Source: CAZTII01 sp964613305
GTDB lineage: Bacteria; Bacillota_I; Bacilli_A; Erysipelotrichales; Erysipelotrichaceae
NCBI GenBank assembly: GCA_964613305.1
Contig: CAZTII010000003.1
Location: 1-59,930 of the forward strand
Reading direction: 5' to 3'
Length of the DNA: 59,930 bases
Shown here: one piece after another, positions 1-9,297 of the stretch
How positions within the stretch are numbered: position 1 is the first letter of the stretch
Layout: every line of letters starts with the position of its first letter
Program-made: the position numbers and the translations under genes
The notes under the pieces: model-generated
Seen by the model: only the letters and a program-made list of their open reading frames with translations
Told to the model about the DNA's origin: nothing
Database searches by the model: none

Positions 1-1271
1 TTGAGAAATTTATAAGTTTTTGGATTGCGAAACAAGAAAACACCGAAACTCAAATTAGGTAATACTTGACGAATTGTCATGTTTTCTTTTAATGTTGAAA
101 CATTCATCATCTCTAAAAACTTTTTATTATAACTAACGTACTTATAATCATTATTTACTCGCTTATATAAAACTAATCCTTGATTCATCTTATTAATTAA
201 CGTACGATAATTTTTTTCACTGTTCAATAACAACATCGAAGAATATTGTCGTTGTAAAGCAACACTGCATTGACTTACAAATAGTTTAAGATAGTCTGAA
301 TAAACAAAAGTTTCATCAGGTAATAAACCAACGACAAAAACCGCTAATAAAACATTATCTTGTTGAATATTAAAAACAACAACTTCTTTATATGGCGTAG
401 AGCTGCATAACTCTATGCCATAGCGTTGATAACTTTTAGTTAAATCGATATCGTCAATATGATTAAAAGCACTCAATTCATCATTTGTCGATGAAATAAG
501 CGTCACTTTATCGTTAGAAATCGTATAAAATGCAGCATGTTTAAACCCACTAATCGATAAAAAATTAGGTAATAAATCAAGTGTTTGATTTGTTTCACTA
601 TTTAAAAATAAAAACGACGTATCCAACAATAATTTTAATTTATCTTGTTGATTAACCCAATCGGTTACATCTCTAGCAGCACCAAAAACACTATTTTTAC
701 TCCGAATTGAACGCCATTCAATATAACGATAACTGCCATCTTTACATCGATAACGATTTTTAAAATTCAATACTTTTTCATTATTTTTTAGTGCTGAAAA
801 CACTTCTATCGTTGCTTCAATATCGTCAGGATGGATAAAATCCATCGCTGATCGATCAATCATTTCCGCTAAAGAATAACCAAGCACTCTACTCCATTCC
901 TTATTTAAACGAAGTAGTACACCTTCTAATGAAGCAATACACATTAAGTCCAAATTTTCAGAAAAAAATTCATCAAAAAGATGAGTTTTATCTAAACTGT
1001 CATGAAAGATAAGAGCTTGATATCCATCGTTTATTTTTTCAATTCTCGCCCAAATCGCAAACTGTAATAAAGGCGAAAATATAAATCCTTCATAAAAATT
1101 GTGGTTATCAACGATTACCATCGTTTCCTTACCAACAACATCATTGAAACAAGAGGCATCCTTCACTAATGATTTAAAAGAAGCATTACTGTATGTAATA
1201 AGACCTTGTTTATCCGCAATAACAATCGCATCTTTTATCATTTCAATAATATCAGTGTGAATAGTAATCAT
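1..1271 (-). CDS. multi-PAS/GAF sensor protein, C-terminus beyond window edge
   Basis: An open frame on the minus strand starts at ATG 1271 and runs without a stop off the left edge, giving about 423 residues. A strong Shine-Dalgarno (GGAGGGGGG) precedes the ATG. Residues about 1-95 look like a PAS fold (IVIADKQGLITYSNASF). Residues about 100-205 are a clear PAS/PAC (GVLLRLNKEWSRVLGYS, FIHPDDIEA, RCKDGSYRYIEWR, ending RDVTDW). Residues about 215-350 resemble a GAF domain, and a further PAS begins near 355. No membrane segment is seen, so it is probably cytosolic. The output domain (kinase, GGDEF or EAL) lies outside the window, so the function stays at sensory/signalling protein. A diguanylate cyclase sits just beyond groESL, which makes c-di-GMP a plausible but unproven theme. 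Confidence 0.85.
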   Translation of the reverse strand, partial: MITIHTDIIEMIKDAIVIADKQGLITYSNASFKSLVKDASCFNDVVGKETMVIVDNHNFYEGFIFSPLLQFAIWARIEKINDGYQALIFHDSLDKTHLFDEFFSENLDLMCIASLEGVLLRLNKEWSRVLGYSLAEMIDRSAMDFIHPDDIEATIEVFSALKNNEKVLNFKNRYRCKDGSYRYIEWRSIRSKNSVFGAARDVTDWVNQQDKLKLLLDTSFLFLNSETNQTLDLLPNFLSISGFKHAAFYTISNDKVTLISSTNDELSAFNHIDDIDLTKSYQRYGIELCSSTPYKEVVVFNIQQDNVLLAVFVVGLLPDETFVYSDYLKLFVSQCSVALQRQYSSMLLLNSEKNYRTLINKMNQGLVLYKRVNNDYKYVSYNKKFLEMMNVSTLKENMTIRQVLPNLSFGVFLFRNPKTYKFL

Positions 1272-1320
1272 AAAAGTGAACCCCCCTCCCGACTTTTTGT
1301 ACTAACATTACAACATTAAA

Positions 1321-1349
1321 ATAATATCAAAATTATGGTTTATAGTCAA
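1321..1349 (-). promoter_or_regulatory. sigma-A-type promoter of the PAS sensor gene
   Basis: On the minus strand TTGACT (1349-1344) and TATTAT (1326-1321) are separated by 17 bases. They lie about 50 bases upstream of the start codon of the PAS gene. Confidence 0.6.
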
Positions 1350-1463
1350 TAAATATGCTTTTCCTTATAAAATTGTAATACAAAACTCGTTATCCTTCAA
1401 TGCCATTTGAAATGTTTTAACTACAAATTATTTACCTTCATACAAAATTAACTTTTTGTAGCC

Positions 1464-1492
1464 TTGACAAAGAGTATCTGTTAGCCTAAAAT
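1464..1492 (+). promoter_or_regulatory. sigma-A promoter of groESL
   Basis: A perfect -35 box TTGACA (1464-1469) and a TAAAAT -10 box (1487-1492) have 17-base spacing. They lie directly upstream of the CIRCE operator and groES. Confidence 0.8.
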
Positions 1493-1496
1493 AACA

Positions 1497-1523
1497 TTAG
1501 CACTTAAACTAATAGAGTGCTAA
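1497..1523. promoter_or_regulatory. CIRCE operator (HrcA binding site)
   Basis: The inverted repeat TTAGCACTT-N9-GAGTGCTAA matches the CIRCE consensus TTAGCACTC-N9-GAGTGCTAA, with one mismatch at the last base of the left arm. It lies between the groESL -10 box and the groES start, where bound HrcA blocks transcription. Heat-inducible, HrcA-controlled expression is inferred from the known behaviour of this element. hrcA itself is not in the window. Confidence 0.93.
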
Positions 1524-1544
1524 TAAGGAAGGAAGAGTGAAAAT

Positions 1545-1805
1545 ATGTTAAAACCATTACAAAAAAACGTTGTTTTAAAGAAAGAAGAAGTTGAAAACAA
1601 AACTTCAAGCGGTATTTTCCTTGGCACTGAAAACAAATCACTGCCTAGTATTGCCAAAGTATTGGCAGTTGGTCCTGATTGCGAAAGTAAATTAAAAGAA
1701 AATGACACCGTTGTCTTTAAAGAATATTCAGGATCAAAAGTTAAAATCGATACAATAGAATACATTATTATCGATGAAGAAGATATTTTAGCAATTATAC
1801 AATAA
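1545..1805 (+). CDS. groES: co-chaperonin GroES (Hsp10)
   Basis: An 86-residue protein with the GroES fold signature: MLKPLQKNVVLKKEEVENKT at the start, the mobile-loop region SSGIFLG, and a VGPDCES/KENDTVVFKEYSG stretch. It forms the heptameric lid of the GroEL folding chamber in the cytoplasm. It starts 22 bases after CIRCE with an AAGGAAGGAAG Shine-Dalgarno and is followed after 14 bases by groEL. It is slightly shorter than the usual 94-97 residues but shows no break. Confidence 0.95.
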   Translation: MLKPLQKNVVLKKEEVENKTSSGIFLGTENKSLPSIAKVLAVGPDCESKLKENDTVVFKEYSGSKVKIDTIEYIIIDEEDILAIIQ

Positions 1806-1819
1806 GAGGAGGAAATAAG

Positions 1820-3436
1820 ATGAGTACAGATGTAAGATTTGGTAGCGATGCTAGAAAAGCAATGTTAAAAGGAGTAAATACATTAGCGGATGCGGTAAGT
1901 ATTACTCTTGGCCCAAAAGGAAGAAATGTCGTTCTGGAAAAAAGTTATGGTTCCCCATTAATTACCAATGATGGCGTTACCATTGCCAAAGAAATAGAAT
2001 TAAGTGATAAGTTTGAAAACATGGGTGCTAAACTTGTGTATGAAGTAGCGAATAAAACAAACGATGTTGCCGGAGATGGTACAACAACTGCTACAGTTTT
2101 AGCAAGAAACATGATGGTTTCCGGAATGCGTTACGTTGACAAAGGCGCAAATCCAGTATTAATGCGCGAAGGAATTGAACAGGCAAGCAAAGAAGTCGCA
2201 AAAGAAATATTAAACAATTCTAAAAAAGTAGAAACAAGCAACGATATCGCTAGTGTCGCAACAATATCCGCTGGTTCTAGTGAAATTGGTTCAATTATCG
2301 CTAGTGCAATGGATAAAGTTGGCAGAGACGGGATTATTAATGTTGATACATCCAATGGTTTTGAAACAGAATTAGAAATCAATGAAGGAATGCAATACAA
2401 CAAAGGGTATGTGTCTCCCTACATGGTTTCTAATCGTGAAAAAGGTGAGGTTGAATTAGAAAATCCTTATATTTTAGTAACAAACAATAAAATATCAAGC
2501 ATTCAAGATATTTTACCTATTTTAGAAACAATCGTTCAACAAAATAAACCATTGTTATTAATTGCGGAAGACTATGAAAATGAAGTAACATCAACCTTAG
2601 TATTAAATAAACTTCGTGGTGCCTTCAATGTTGTCGCAACAAAAGCACCTGGTTTTGGTGATAATCAAAAAGAAATGTTACAAGATATTGCCGTATTAAC
2701 AGGAGCTACTTTCTACAACAAAGACATCAATATGAAGTTAAGTGACTTAACAGTAGAAGATTTAGGTACCATTAAAAAAGTAATCATATCAAAAGACAAT
2801 ACGACAATGATTAGTGGTAATGAAGCAAATCCTGCCCTAGAAGAAAGAATTAAAGAAATTAAAGCAAGTATCGATAATGCCAACAGCGATTACGATAAAA
2901 AACAATACCAAGAACGCCTTGGCAAATTATCAAGTGGTGTGGCAACGATTAAAGTCGGCGCAACAACTGAAAGTGAATTAAAAGAAAAGAAATTACGTAT
3001 TGAAGATGCCTTAAACGCAACTAAAGCAGCTGTTGCGGAAGGAATTGTTGTTGGTGGTGGTGCATGTCTTGTTGAAGTATACAAAACACTAAAACCAACA
3101 TTAAAAAGCGATATCATAGATGTTCAAAAAGGAATTAATGTTGTCATGGATGCCCTTCTTGCACCAATTGGCCAAATCGCTGAAAATGCGGGTTACAATG
3201 CTGAAGACATCGTTGAAAAACAAAAAACATCAGAAAAAAACATTGGTTTCAATGCTAAAACTGGTGAATGGGTAGATATGATTAAAGAAGGAATTATCGA
3301 TCCAACAAAAGTAGCTAGAAGCGCCTTATTAAATGCCGCAAGTATTTCCGCATTATTTATTACTACAGAAGCTGGAGTGGCAAAAATTGAAGAAAATGAA
3401 CCTGCAATGCCACAAATGCCTGGCGGAATGTACTAA
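1820..3436 (+). CDS. groEL: chaperonin GroEL (Hsp60)
   Basis: 538 residues, the normal length. It contains the ATP-binding hallmarks LGPKGRNVVLE and GDGTTTATVLA, the apical region KAPGFGDNQKEML, and a C-terminal Met/Gly tail (MPQMPGGMY). It is the ATP-driven folding chamber partnered with GroES. The Shine-Dalgarno AGAGGAGG lies just upstream, and the gene shares the CIRCE-controlled promoter with groES. A hairpin begins within its stop codon. Confidence 0.98.
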   Translation: MSTDVRFGSDARKAMLKGVNTLADAVSITLGPKGRNVVLEKSYGSPLITNDGVTIAKEIELSDKFENMGAKLVYEVANKTNDVAGDGTTTATVLARNMMVSGMRYVDKGANPVLMREGIEQASKEVAKEILNNSKKVETSNDIASVATISAGSSEIGSIIASAMDKVGRDGIINVDTSNGFETELEINEGMQYNKGYVSPYMVSNREKGEVELENPYILVTNNKISSIQDILPILETIVQQNKPLLLIAEDYENEVTSTLVLNKLRGAFNVVATKAPGFGDNQKEMLQDIAVLTGATFYNKDINMKLSDLTVEDLGTIKKVIISKDNTTMISGNEANPALEERIKEIKASIDNANSDYDKKQYQERLGKLSSGVATIKVGATTESELKEKKLRIEDALNATKAAVAEGIVVGGGACLVEVYKTLKPTLKSDIIDVQKGINVVMDALLAPIGQIAENAGYNAEDIVEKQKTSEKNIGFNAKTGEWVDMIKEGIIDPTKVARSALLNAASISALFITTEAGVAKIEENEPAMPQMPGGMY

Positions 3437-3461
3437 AGACTATCAAATTGATAGTCTTTTA
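3435..3461. terminator. bidirectional terminator between groEL and the GGDEF gene
   Basis: A 12-base inverted repeat (AAAGACTATCAA / TTGATAGTCTTT) with a T-run on the plus side. It overlaps the groEL stop and the end of the convergent GGDEF gene. Confidence 0.75.
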
Positions 3462-4888
3462 TTAAGTTTATGTAATTTTCCTGTTGTAAGTGGTGCATCA
3501 ATACAAAAGTCATAACACTCATCTTCAACATCACCAACATAAATAATACGAATTACCGTTGTAGACAGTCTCGTTTTTAAATAAGACACAATATCTTTTG
3601 TCTTAAATTCATCCGTACAAATAATAAGTTCAATACGTTTAGAAAACTGACTTACTAGTGATAAAATACTACTACCATCATCTACCTTAATCACTTTATA
3701 ACTAGACCCATAATACTTTTCAACGATGATTTTAGTATCTTCATCCGTCACGATAATAACTTGTTGATTCTTTTTCAATGCGACATGATAATACGTGTAC
3801 AAAACACTACGTGATTTACCGAATTCTTTTGCTTCATATAACGCATCATCAGCCATACGAAATAAATCAAAATAATCAGCATATCCATTTTCAAGAACAA
3901 CACCACCAATACTACAAGAAATTGTAAATGGCATGTTATCTTTATTAATATCCGCAATCATGGAAGTAACTTCATCACATTTTCTCTGAATAATCGATAT
4001 ATCATTCACTTTTTTCATCAATACGACAAACTCATCACCACCAAAGCGTCCAACATAATCGCTCGATCGAAATATTTGATGAATACGATTACCAAATTCT
4101 TGTAAAACAATATCACCCACTTGATGTCCTAACTGATCGTTTATAACTTTAAAATTATCAATATCAACAACTAATAAAGCACACATTTCATGTTGTTCTT
4201 TCCAACGTAAATAGAAACGAATTGATTCTTCAAAAGACGCTTTATTCAACAACCCGGTTAAATCATCAATACGACATAAATTAAGGTAATTTGCTTTTGT
4301 CGTATAATCACTCACTCTCAGTTCAGTAATAATCCAAGATACCCCAACACCAAAGAAAGAACCTACAAGCGATAAGAAAATATCATTCATATACACTTCC
4401 ATCGGTTTGTAAATCATAGTTAAGGAAACAAACAATATTTCCGCAATGATTAAACTACCGATCGTCAATGGCGGAGGAAATATAAATAGAACAGGAAATA
4501 CCGCTAAAAAGATTGGTGTAAATTTGGCAATAAGGTCAGGATATGGAAATACATCAATTAAAATTAAAAATCCTAACAATGCCGCTAAATACAATATCGA
4601 TACATAATTAAGTATTACTGGATTTTCTACTTTAAACGCAAATAACAATTGAGCAATAATCACAAAAACAATCATTGCAACTAAAAACAACGTATAATGA
4701 ATCGTTATATGCCATCCATTAATTATATAAGGGGTAATACCGACAAAAACAATGAGTAAAAATGCAGTAATTCTACTACACACCAAAAGTATTGATAAAT
4801 TTGCTAAAGCAATTCCGCGTCTACCTGTGGAAAAATATTGTTCACGCATTAGACGTTGTTGTTTAAAACGATTTAAAAAAAACGCCAC
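3443..4888 (-). CDS. membrane diguanylate cyclase (GGDEF) with receiver-like tail
   Basis: 481 residues from a GTG start (4888) preceded by AGGGGTGA. Residues about 25-190 contain about six hydrophobic membrane segments. The GGDEF domain spans about 205-370 with an intact active-site motif GGDEF at 283-287. An allosteric inhibition site RSSD (274-277) lies five residues before it, as in product-inhibited diguanylate cyclases. The enzyme should make c-di-GMP from two GTP at the membrane. After the cyclase, about 110 residues look like a degenerate response-regulator fold (IIVTDED..., ELIICTD...). The Lys expected near the end of such a domain is not obvious, so phosphorylation is doubtful. It is convergent with groEL. 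Confidence 0.9.
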   Translation of the reverse strand: MAFFLNRFKQQRLMREQYFSTGRRGIALANLSILLVCSRITAFLLIVFVGITPYIINGWHITIHYTLFLVAMIVFVIIAQLLFAFKVENPVILNYVSILYLAALLGFLILIDVFPYPDLIAKFTPIFLAVFPVLFIFPPPLTIGSLIIAEILFVSLTMIYKPMEVYMNDIFLSLVGSFFGVGVSWIITELRVSDYTTKANYLNLCRIDDLTGLLNKASFEESIRFYLRWKEQHEMCALLVVDIDNFKVINDQLGHQVGDIVLQEFGNRIHQIFRSSDYVGRFGGDEFVVLMKKVNDISIIQRKCDEVTSMIADINKDNMPFTISCSIGGVVLENGYADYFDLFRMADDALYEAKEFGKSRSVLYTYYHVALKKNQQVIIVTDEDTKIIVEKYYGSSYKVIKVDDGSSILSLVSQFSKRIELIICTDEFKTKDIVSYLKTRLSTTVIRIIYVGDVEDECYDFCIDAPLTTGKLHKLNKRLSI

Positions 4889-5290
4889 AAAATCACCCCT
4901 AAACCTATGATTCTATCATTTAGTAATATTATCATTTTTATTTAAATTTGTACATTAATATTTCAAAAATTATAGTGATTTTTTCACTATTTATTTTATT
5001 CGTTAAATTAATCATTTAAAACATAATAAAACAATACTAAACATCAAAATTATGACCATTTTTAGTCGAAAATCGTAAAAAAATAGCATAAATAGTACAC
5101 CATGTACATTACAATATTAAATTACATTTAAAACACTATAATACCATTTCGTTTTACGCTAGTGATTAAATTTCCTTTCTTTAGGTTGATAGTTTTTTTA
5201 AAATAACATGGTATTTTTTTTCTTTTCACAAATTTCACTTTTTTTACTATCAAATTCGTTTAAAATAGTAGTATATAAGGAGGTATTATT
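4889..5290. other. 402-base divergent intergenic region
   Basis: Very A+T-rich spacer between the start of the GGDEF gene (minus) and the start of the glycosidase (plus), so it must carry both promoters. A weak candidate for the glycosidase is TTGATA (5186-5191) and TGGTAT (5209-5214) with 17-base spacing. A TAAAAT box (5261-5266) lies nearer the gene but lacks a good -35. I see no open frame, RNA gene or antiterminator hairpin here. Confidence 0.5.
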
Positions 5291-6712
5291 ATGATTTTTA
5301 AACAGCTAAAACCTTTTCCTAACGATTTTCTATGGGGTGCAAGTACTTCTGCATACCAAGTAGAAGGTGCAAATCTAGAAGATGGCAAAGGTCCATCATG
5401 TCAAGATGTTAAAAAAGTTCCTGAAGGAACCTCAGATTTAAAAGTATGTGCTGACCATTATCATCGTTATAAAGAAGACATTGCTTTAATGGCAGAAATG
5501 GGTTTTAAAGCATATCGTTTCTCCATCGCTTGGACACGAATTTTACCTCAAGGAACTGGTGAAGTGAATCAACAAGGAATTGATTTCTACAATGATTTAA
5601 TTAACGAATGCTTAAAATACAATATCACTCCTATCGCTACAATGTTTCACTTCGATATGCCCCACGCTCTTGATGAATTAGGATCTTGGGGAAATCGTGA
5701 TTCGGTTGATTGGTTTGTCAATTACGCTAAAATTCTATTTGAAAATTTTGGTGATCGCGTTAAATATTGGTTAACAATCAATGAACAAAACATGTTGACG
5801 TTAGTTGGACCACTTATTGGTACCCTAGTTATGCCTGAAGGAACTACCAATAAACTTAAAGAAATTTACCAACAAAATCATCATATGTTAGTTGCCCAAG
5901 CAAAAGCAACCATTTTATGCCATGAAATGATAAAAGACGCTAAAATTGGACCAGCTCCTAATATTGCTTTAGTATATGCAGCAACAAGCAAACCAGAAGA
6001 TATGATCGCAGCCCAAAACTTTAACGCGATTCGTAACTGGTTATACTTAGATGTCGCTGTATATGGTCACTACAACAACATCGTTTGGTCATATTTAGAA
6101 CAAAAAGATGCTTGTCCTACATTTATGGAAGGCGATGCGGAAGCACTTAAAAACGCTAAACCTGATTATATGGGCATCAATTATTATACAACCGCTACTG
6201 TAGAAGCGTGTGATGGAACTGATGGTCCAAACAATGCATCAAGCCAACAAAAAATTAAAGGTGAAAAAGGATTCTTTAGAGGATTTAAAAATCCAAACTT
6301 AATGAATACCGAATTTGGTTGGGAAATTGATCCGGTTGGTTTTAGATCAACTGTGCGTGAATTATATTCTCGTTACCATTTACCAATTTTAATTACTGAA
6401 AATGGATTAGGTGCTTATGATACATTAACTGAGGATGGTAAAATACATGATCCTTATCGTATTTTCTACCTTCAAAAACACATCGAACAAATTCAACTTG
6501 CCATTTCCGATGGTGTAGAAATGTTAGGATACTGTCCATGGTCAGCAATTGACTTAATTTCAACACACCAAGGTATGGTAAAACGTTACGGTTTCATTTA
6601 TGTCGATCGTGATGAATTCGATTTAAAAACACTTAACCGTTACCGTAAAGACTCCTTCTATTGGTATAAAAAAGTAATCGCATCCAACGGAAGCGATTTA
6701 AGCAACGATTAA
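5291..6712 (+). CDS. 6-phospho-beta-glucosidase, glycoside hydrolase family 1
   Basis: 473 residues of GH1. N-terminal signature FLWGASTSAYQVEGA; acid/base Glu165 in TINEQN (the family usually has NEP); nucleophile Glu370 in ITENG. The triad Ser424, Lys431, Tyr433 has the +7/+9 spacing of the phosphate-binding Ser-Lys-Tyr of 6-phospho-glycosidases (Ser428/Lys435/Tyr437 in Lactococcus LacG). That argues for phosphorylated beta-glucosides delivered by a PTS. No PTS gene or antiterminator is in the window, so the substrate must come from a transporter elsewhere. It is a cytoplasmic, single-gene unit with Shine-Dalgarno AAGGAGG and its own terminator. Glucoside versus galactoside preference cannot be fixed from motifs alone. 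Confidence 0.88.
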   Translation: MIFKQLKPFPNDFLWGASTSAYQVEGANLEDGKGPSCQDVKKVPEGTSDLKVCADHYHRYKEDIALMAEMGFKAYRFSIAWTRILPQGTGEVNQQGIDFYNDLINECLKYNITPIATMFHFDMPHALDELGSWGNRDSVDWFVNYAKILFENFGDRVKYWLTINEQNMLTLVGPLIGTLVMPEGTTNKLKEIYQQNHHMLVAQAKATILCHEMIKDAKIGPAPNIALVYAATSKPEDMIAAQNFNAIRNWLYLDVAVYGHYNNIVWSYLEQKDACPTFMEGDAEALKNAKPDYMGINYYTTATVEACDGTDGPNNASSQQKIKGEKGFFRGFKNPNLMNTEFGWEIDPVGFRSTVRELYSRYHLPILITENGLGAYDTLTEDGKIHDPYRIFYLQKHIEQIQLAISDGVEMLGYCPWSAIDLISTHQGMVKRYGFIYVDRDEFDLKTLNRYRKDSFYWYKKVIASNGSDLSND

Positions 6713-6714
6713 AC

Positions 6715-6742
6715 AAAAAGCTTCATTTCTGAAGCTTTTTTT
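6715..6742. terminator. terminator after the GH1 gene
   Basis: An 11-base stem (AAAAAGCTTCA / TGAAGCTTTTT) with a TTTC loop and a T-run. It lies at the convergent junction and overlaps the stop of the minus-strand oxidoreductase by two bases, so it may serve both directions. Confidence 0.85.
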
Positions 6743-7715
6743 AATCCACATCGTATATTACACCAATCTGGTTTCGACATTCTTGTAAAATTTCAATAAT
6801 TAGTTCAGATGTATCATGACTTACTAACGCAGATTGGAAGCGATGATGATCTATACTATCTTGAAAATCACGCAATTGATGGGCAAACACATCACCTTCA
6901 TCCAATGAAATAACTTCTTTTTCACCGTTATACAAGCTCAATTCAATCTCTTTCATCAAGCTAATCCAACCAATTGTAATTAATCCTTTTTCACCTTGAA
7001 TTTCCGAAATATTGCTTGTATTCGTCATTTTAGAATGATACACATCAACATCAAAGGTTGGATACGATAACGTACATTTTCCCATTCCATCCACACCAGT
7101 GCTCAATAAATGCCCACTTGCTTTCACTGATACCGGTTTTCCAAATAAACCAATGGCAACTGCGATACCATAAACACCTAAATCCATGAGTGATCCATTA
7201 CCAAGTTCACGACGAAACGTTGTTGGATTTTCACCGTTTAAATACGCAGCGTAACGCGAAGAAACTTTCGAAAAAGTAAAAGTCACTTGACGTAGTTCAC
7301 CAATCTTAGAAATCGCCTCTTTTAAATTTTTAAAATTAGGACTATACAAAGGCACAATTCCATCATGAACATATGTTTTCATCGTATTCGCTGTAGTTAA
7401 TACTTGTTGAACTTGTTTTCTATTTAAAACAAACGGTTTTTCAACAAACACTGGTATTTTCGCTTCTAAACATTGTTGTGCCATTTCACAATGTTTACTA
7501 TTAGGAACCGCCAAATAAATCGCATCCACCTTATTACTAGAAATCATCTGTTCTAAACTATCAAAAACAGACTCAATATGATATTTTTCACTAAAAGAAA
7601 TGGCATTTTCTTTTTTACCACTACAAACACCAACCACTCTTTGTTCTTCTAGTGATTGAATTCCCTTCATAAATGAATCTGATATAAAATTAGTACCTAC
7701 AATTCCCCACTTCAT
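6741..7715 (-). CDS. Gfo/Idh/MocA family NAD(P)-dependent oxidoreductase
   Basis: 324 residues. The N-terminal Rossmann fold begins MKWGIVGTNFIS, and the family motif EKPFVL lies near residue 93. The C-terminal half is the usual alpha/beta substrate domain (residues about 125-320, with GSLMDLGVYGI). Such enzymes oxidise or reduce sugars, inositols or related polyols with NAD(P). It is the last gene of the glycerol operon, its ATG overlapping the DUF1667 stop by four bases, with Shine-Dalgarno GGAGAAAA. This places a dehydrogenase of unknown substrate downstream of glycerol uptake genes. The substrate cannot be named from the sequence. Confidence 0.85.
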   Translation of the reverse strand: MKWGIVGTNFISDSFMKGIQSLEEQRVVGVCSGKKENAISFSEKYHIESVFDSLEQMISSNKVDAIYLAVPNSKHCEMAQQCLEAKIPVFVEKPFVLNRKQVQQVLTTANTMKTYVHDGIVPLYSPNFKNLKEAISKIGELRQVTFTFSKVSSRYAAYLNGENPTTFRRELGNGSLMDLGVYGIAVAIGLFGKPVSVKASGHLLSTGVDGMGKCTLSYPTFDVDVYHSKMTNTSNISEIQGEKGLITIGWISLMKEIELSLYNGEKEVISLDEGDVFAHQLRDFQDSIDHHRFQSALVSHDTSELIIEILQECRNQIGVIYDVD

Positions 7716-8068
7716 ACTTTTTTCTCCATCGTTCTACTTGCGATTAAATCAGCACCACTACCACCAATATTCTCTACAATCACATCACCATAATAAATAG
7801 GTGCCTCTACCTCAATATGTCCAATAATATCCATAATCATTGGCCAAGAATCTTTTAAAACAGCTGTTTTTGTCACCACTGGAAGTCGAGAAAATAGGGC
7901 GTTATTGATAGCGACGGTACTACTAATAACACGCAATGGATGATGTATTTCATCCCACGCATACTTTTCTCCGCGCTTGCAATGATTACCACTTACTGTA
8001 AAAGGATCTTCCGTCAATTGTAATAAACATCCTTTTGGACAAACAACGCACACCATCTGTTTTACCAT
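7712..8068 (-). CDS. DUF1667 small iron-sulfur protein
   Basis: 118 residues. Four cysteines (7, 10, 14, 30) are spaced CX2CX3C-X15-C with the motif CPKGC, like the [4Fe-4S] N-terminal domain of molybdopterin oxidoreductases. DUF1667 proteins are regularly encoded beside GlpA-like and FAD/NAD-dependent oxidoreductases in anaerobic glycerol operons. An electron-transfer subunit for glycerol-3-phosphate oxidation is the likely role, but this is inference from context. It overlaps the upstream FAD gene by seven bases and the downstream gene by four. GAGGTGAG precedes its ATG. Confidence 0.85.
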   Translation of the reverse strand: MVKQMVCVVCPKGCLLQLTEDPFTVSGNHCKRGEKYAWDEIHHPLRVISSTVAINNALFSRLPVVTKTAVLKDSWPMIMDIIGHIEVEAPIYYGDVIVENIGGSGADLIASRTMEKKV

Positions 8069-9297
8069 GTACTCACCTCAATCATTATTTCTTTTTTACA
8101 GTTTTCAAGTAATGATTTATCTAAAACAATCTTTTCCATTTCGGATGGATTTAATGCTAGTTTTTTCTTATTATATACCACTTCATCATCACAATACACT
8201 TTTATGATTGCTTGTTGAAGTGGTTTTTTTACGCGAAAATACAATTGAAGTTGTTTGATATTCTCAATTGTTACTTTATTAGGAACACAATACGATATTA
8301 AATCATTGTGTTTACAGTCAATCGGATTATTTTTTAATTCCCCATTTAAATATGCAACACACGCTTTGCCACAAGATGAACCTTCTTCACTAACAAAATC
8401 AACTAAATCATGAATGTGTAAACCATTACCACAAACAAAAAGTCCTTCTACGCTTGTACGATACGATTCATCCACGATTGCTGAGCGACGCGTTGGATGC
8501 AAAATAACATCGTTACATAAACTTGTTTCGGGAATTAAACCTACCGACAACAATAACGTATCCACATCCATCCTTTTTTCACTACCTTTAATTGGTTGTA
8601 GTGATGCATCCACTTCACTAATTTCAATCGCTTCTAAATGATGTTTTCCGATGATTTTCGTCACCGTATGACTTAAATACAACGGAATAGAAAAATCCAC
8701 TAAGCATTGTTGAATATTTCTAGCTAAACCATTAGAATAAGGCATCAATTCTGCCACACCAACAACATGTGCTCCTTCTAGTGTTAATCGTCTAGCCATA
8801 ATAAGACCAATATCACCAGAACCTAAAATAAAGATATTTTTACCTACATGAAAACCTTCCTTATTTAAATAATATTGTGCAAGTCCAGCCGTCATAACAC
8901 CACTTGGCCGATCTCCTACAATACCAATCGCACCACTTGTTCTCTCATAAGCACCCATCGCTAAAATAATCGCTTTTGCCCTAACTTGTTGAATCCCTTT
9001 TTCTTGATGACTGTACGTTACGATATGATGTTCAATACTTGTCACCATTGCATTACAACACACGTCGATTGGATATTTTTTTAGTTCCTGAAGTACTTTT
9101 TCACTATACGATGGTCCACTTAATTCTTCTTGAAAAGTATGTAGACCAAAGCCCGTATGAATACATTGATTTAAAATACCACCACATTCCACATCTTTTT
9201 CTAAAAGAAGAACGCTTTTATCTTTTTTAGCACATTCAATGGCAGCGGACATTCCTGCCGCACCACCACCTACAACGACAACATCAATCGTTTCCAT
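8062..9297 (-). CDS. FAD/NAD(P)-dependent oxidoreductase of the glycerol operon
   Basis: 411 residues of the pyridine nucleotide-disulfide oxidoreductase fold. FAD-binding glycine motif VVVGGGAAGMSAA at 7-19; cysteine pair CGGILNQC (38, 45); second Rossmann NIFILGSGDIGLIMARRL near 155-170 for NAD(P)H; and a C-terminal FAD-contact segment LFVCGNGLHIHD. It lies between the GlpA-like protein and DUF1667 and overlaps both. By analogy it is the NAD-linked flavin subunit that passes electrons from glycerol-3-phosphate oxidation. The 14-base overlap with the upstream gene and the AGAGG site eight bases before ATG support this start. Confidence 0.85.
   Translation of the reverse strand: METIDVVVVGGGAAGMSAAIECAKKDKSVLLLEKDVECGGILNQCIHTGFGLHTFQEELSGPSYSEKVLQELKKYPIDVCCNAMVTSIEHHIVTYSHQEKGIQQVRAKAIILAMGAYERTSGAIGIVGDRPSGVMTAGLAQYYLNKEGFHVGKNIFILGSGDIGLIMARRLTLEGAHVVGVAELMPYSNGLARNIQQCLVDFSIPLYLSHTVTKIIGKHHLEAIEISEVDASLQPIKGSEKRMDVDTLLLSVGLIPETSLCNDVILHPTRRSAIVDESYRTSVEGLFVCGNGLHIHDLVDFVSEEGSSCGKACVAYLNGELKNNPIDCKHNDLISYCVPNKVTIENIKQLQLYFRVKKPLQQAIIKVYCDDEVVYNKKKLALNPSEMEKIVLDKSLLENCKKEIMIEVSTW

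Noticed and set aside
4889..5290. A LicT/BglG-type antiterminator hairpin before the 6-phospho-glucosidase
   Set aside because: No conserved RAT sequence or terminator hairpin is readable in this A+T-rich spacer.
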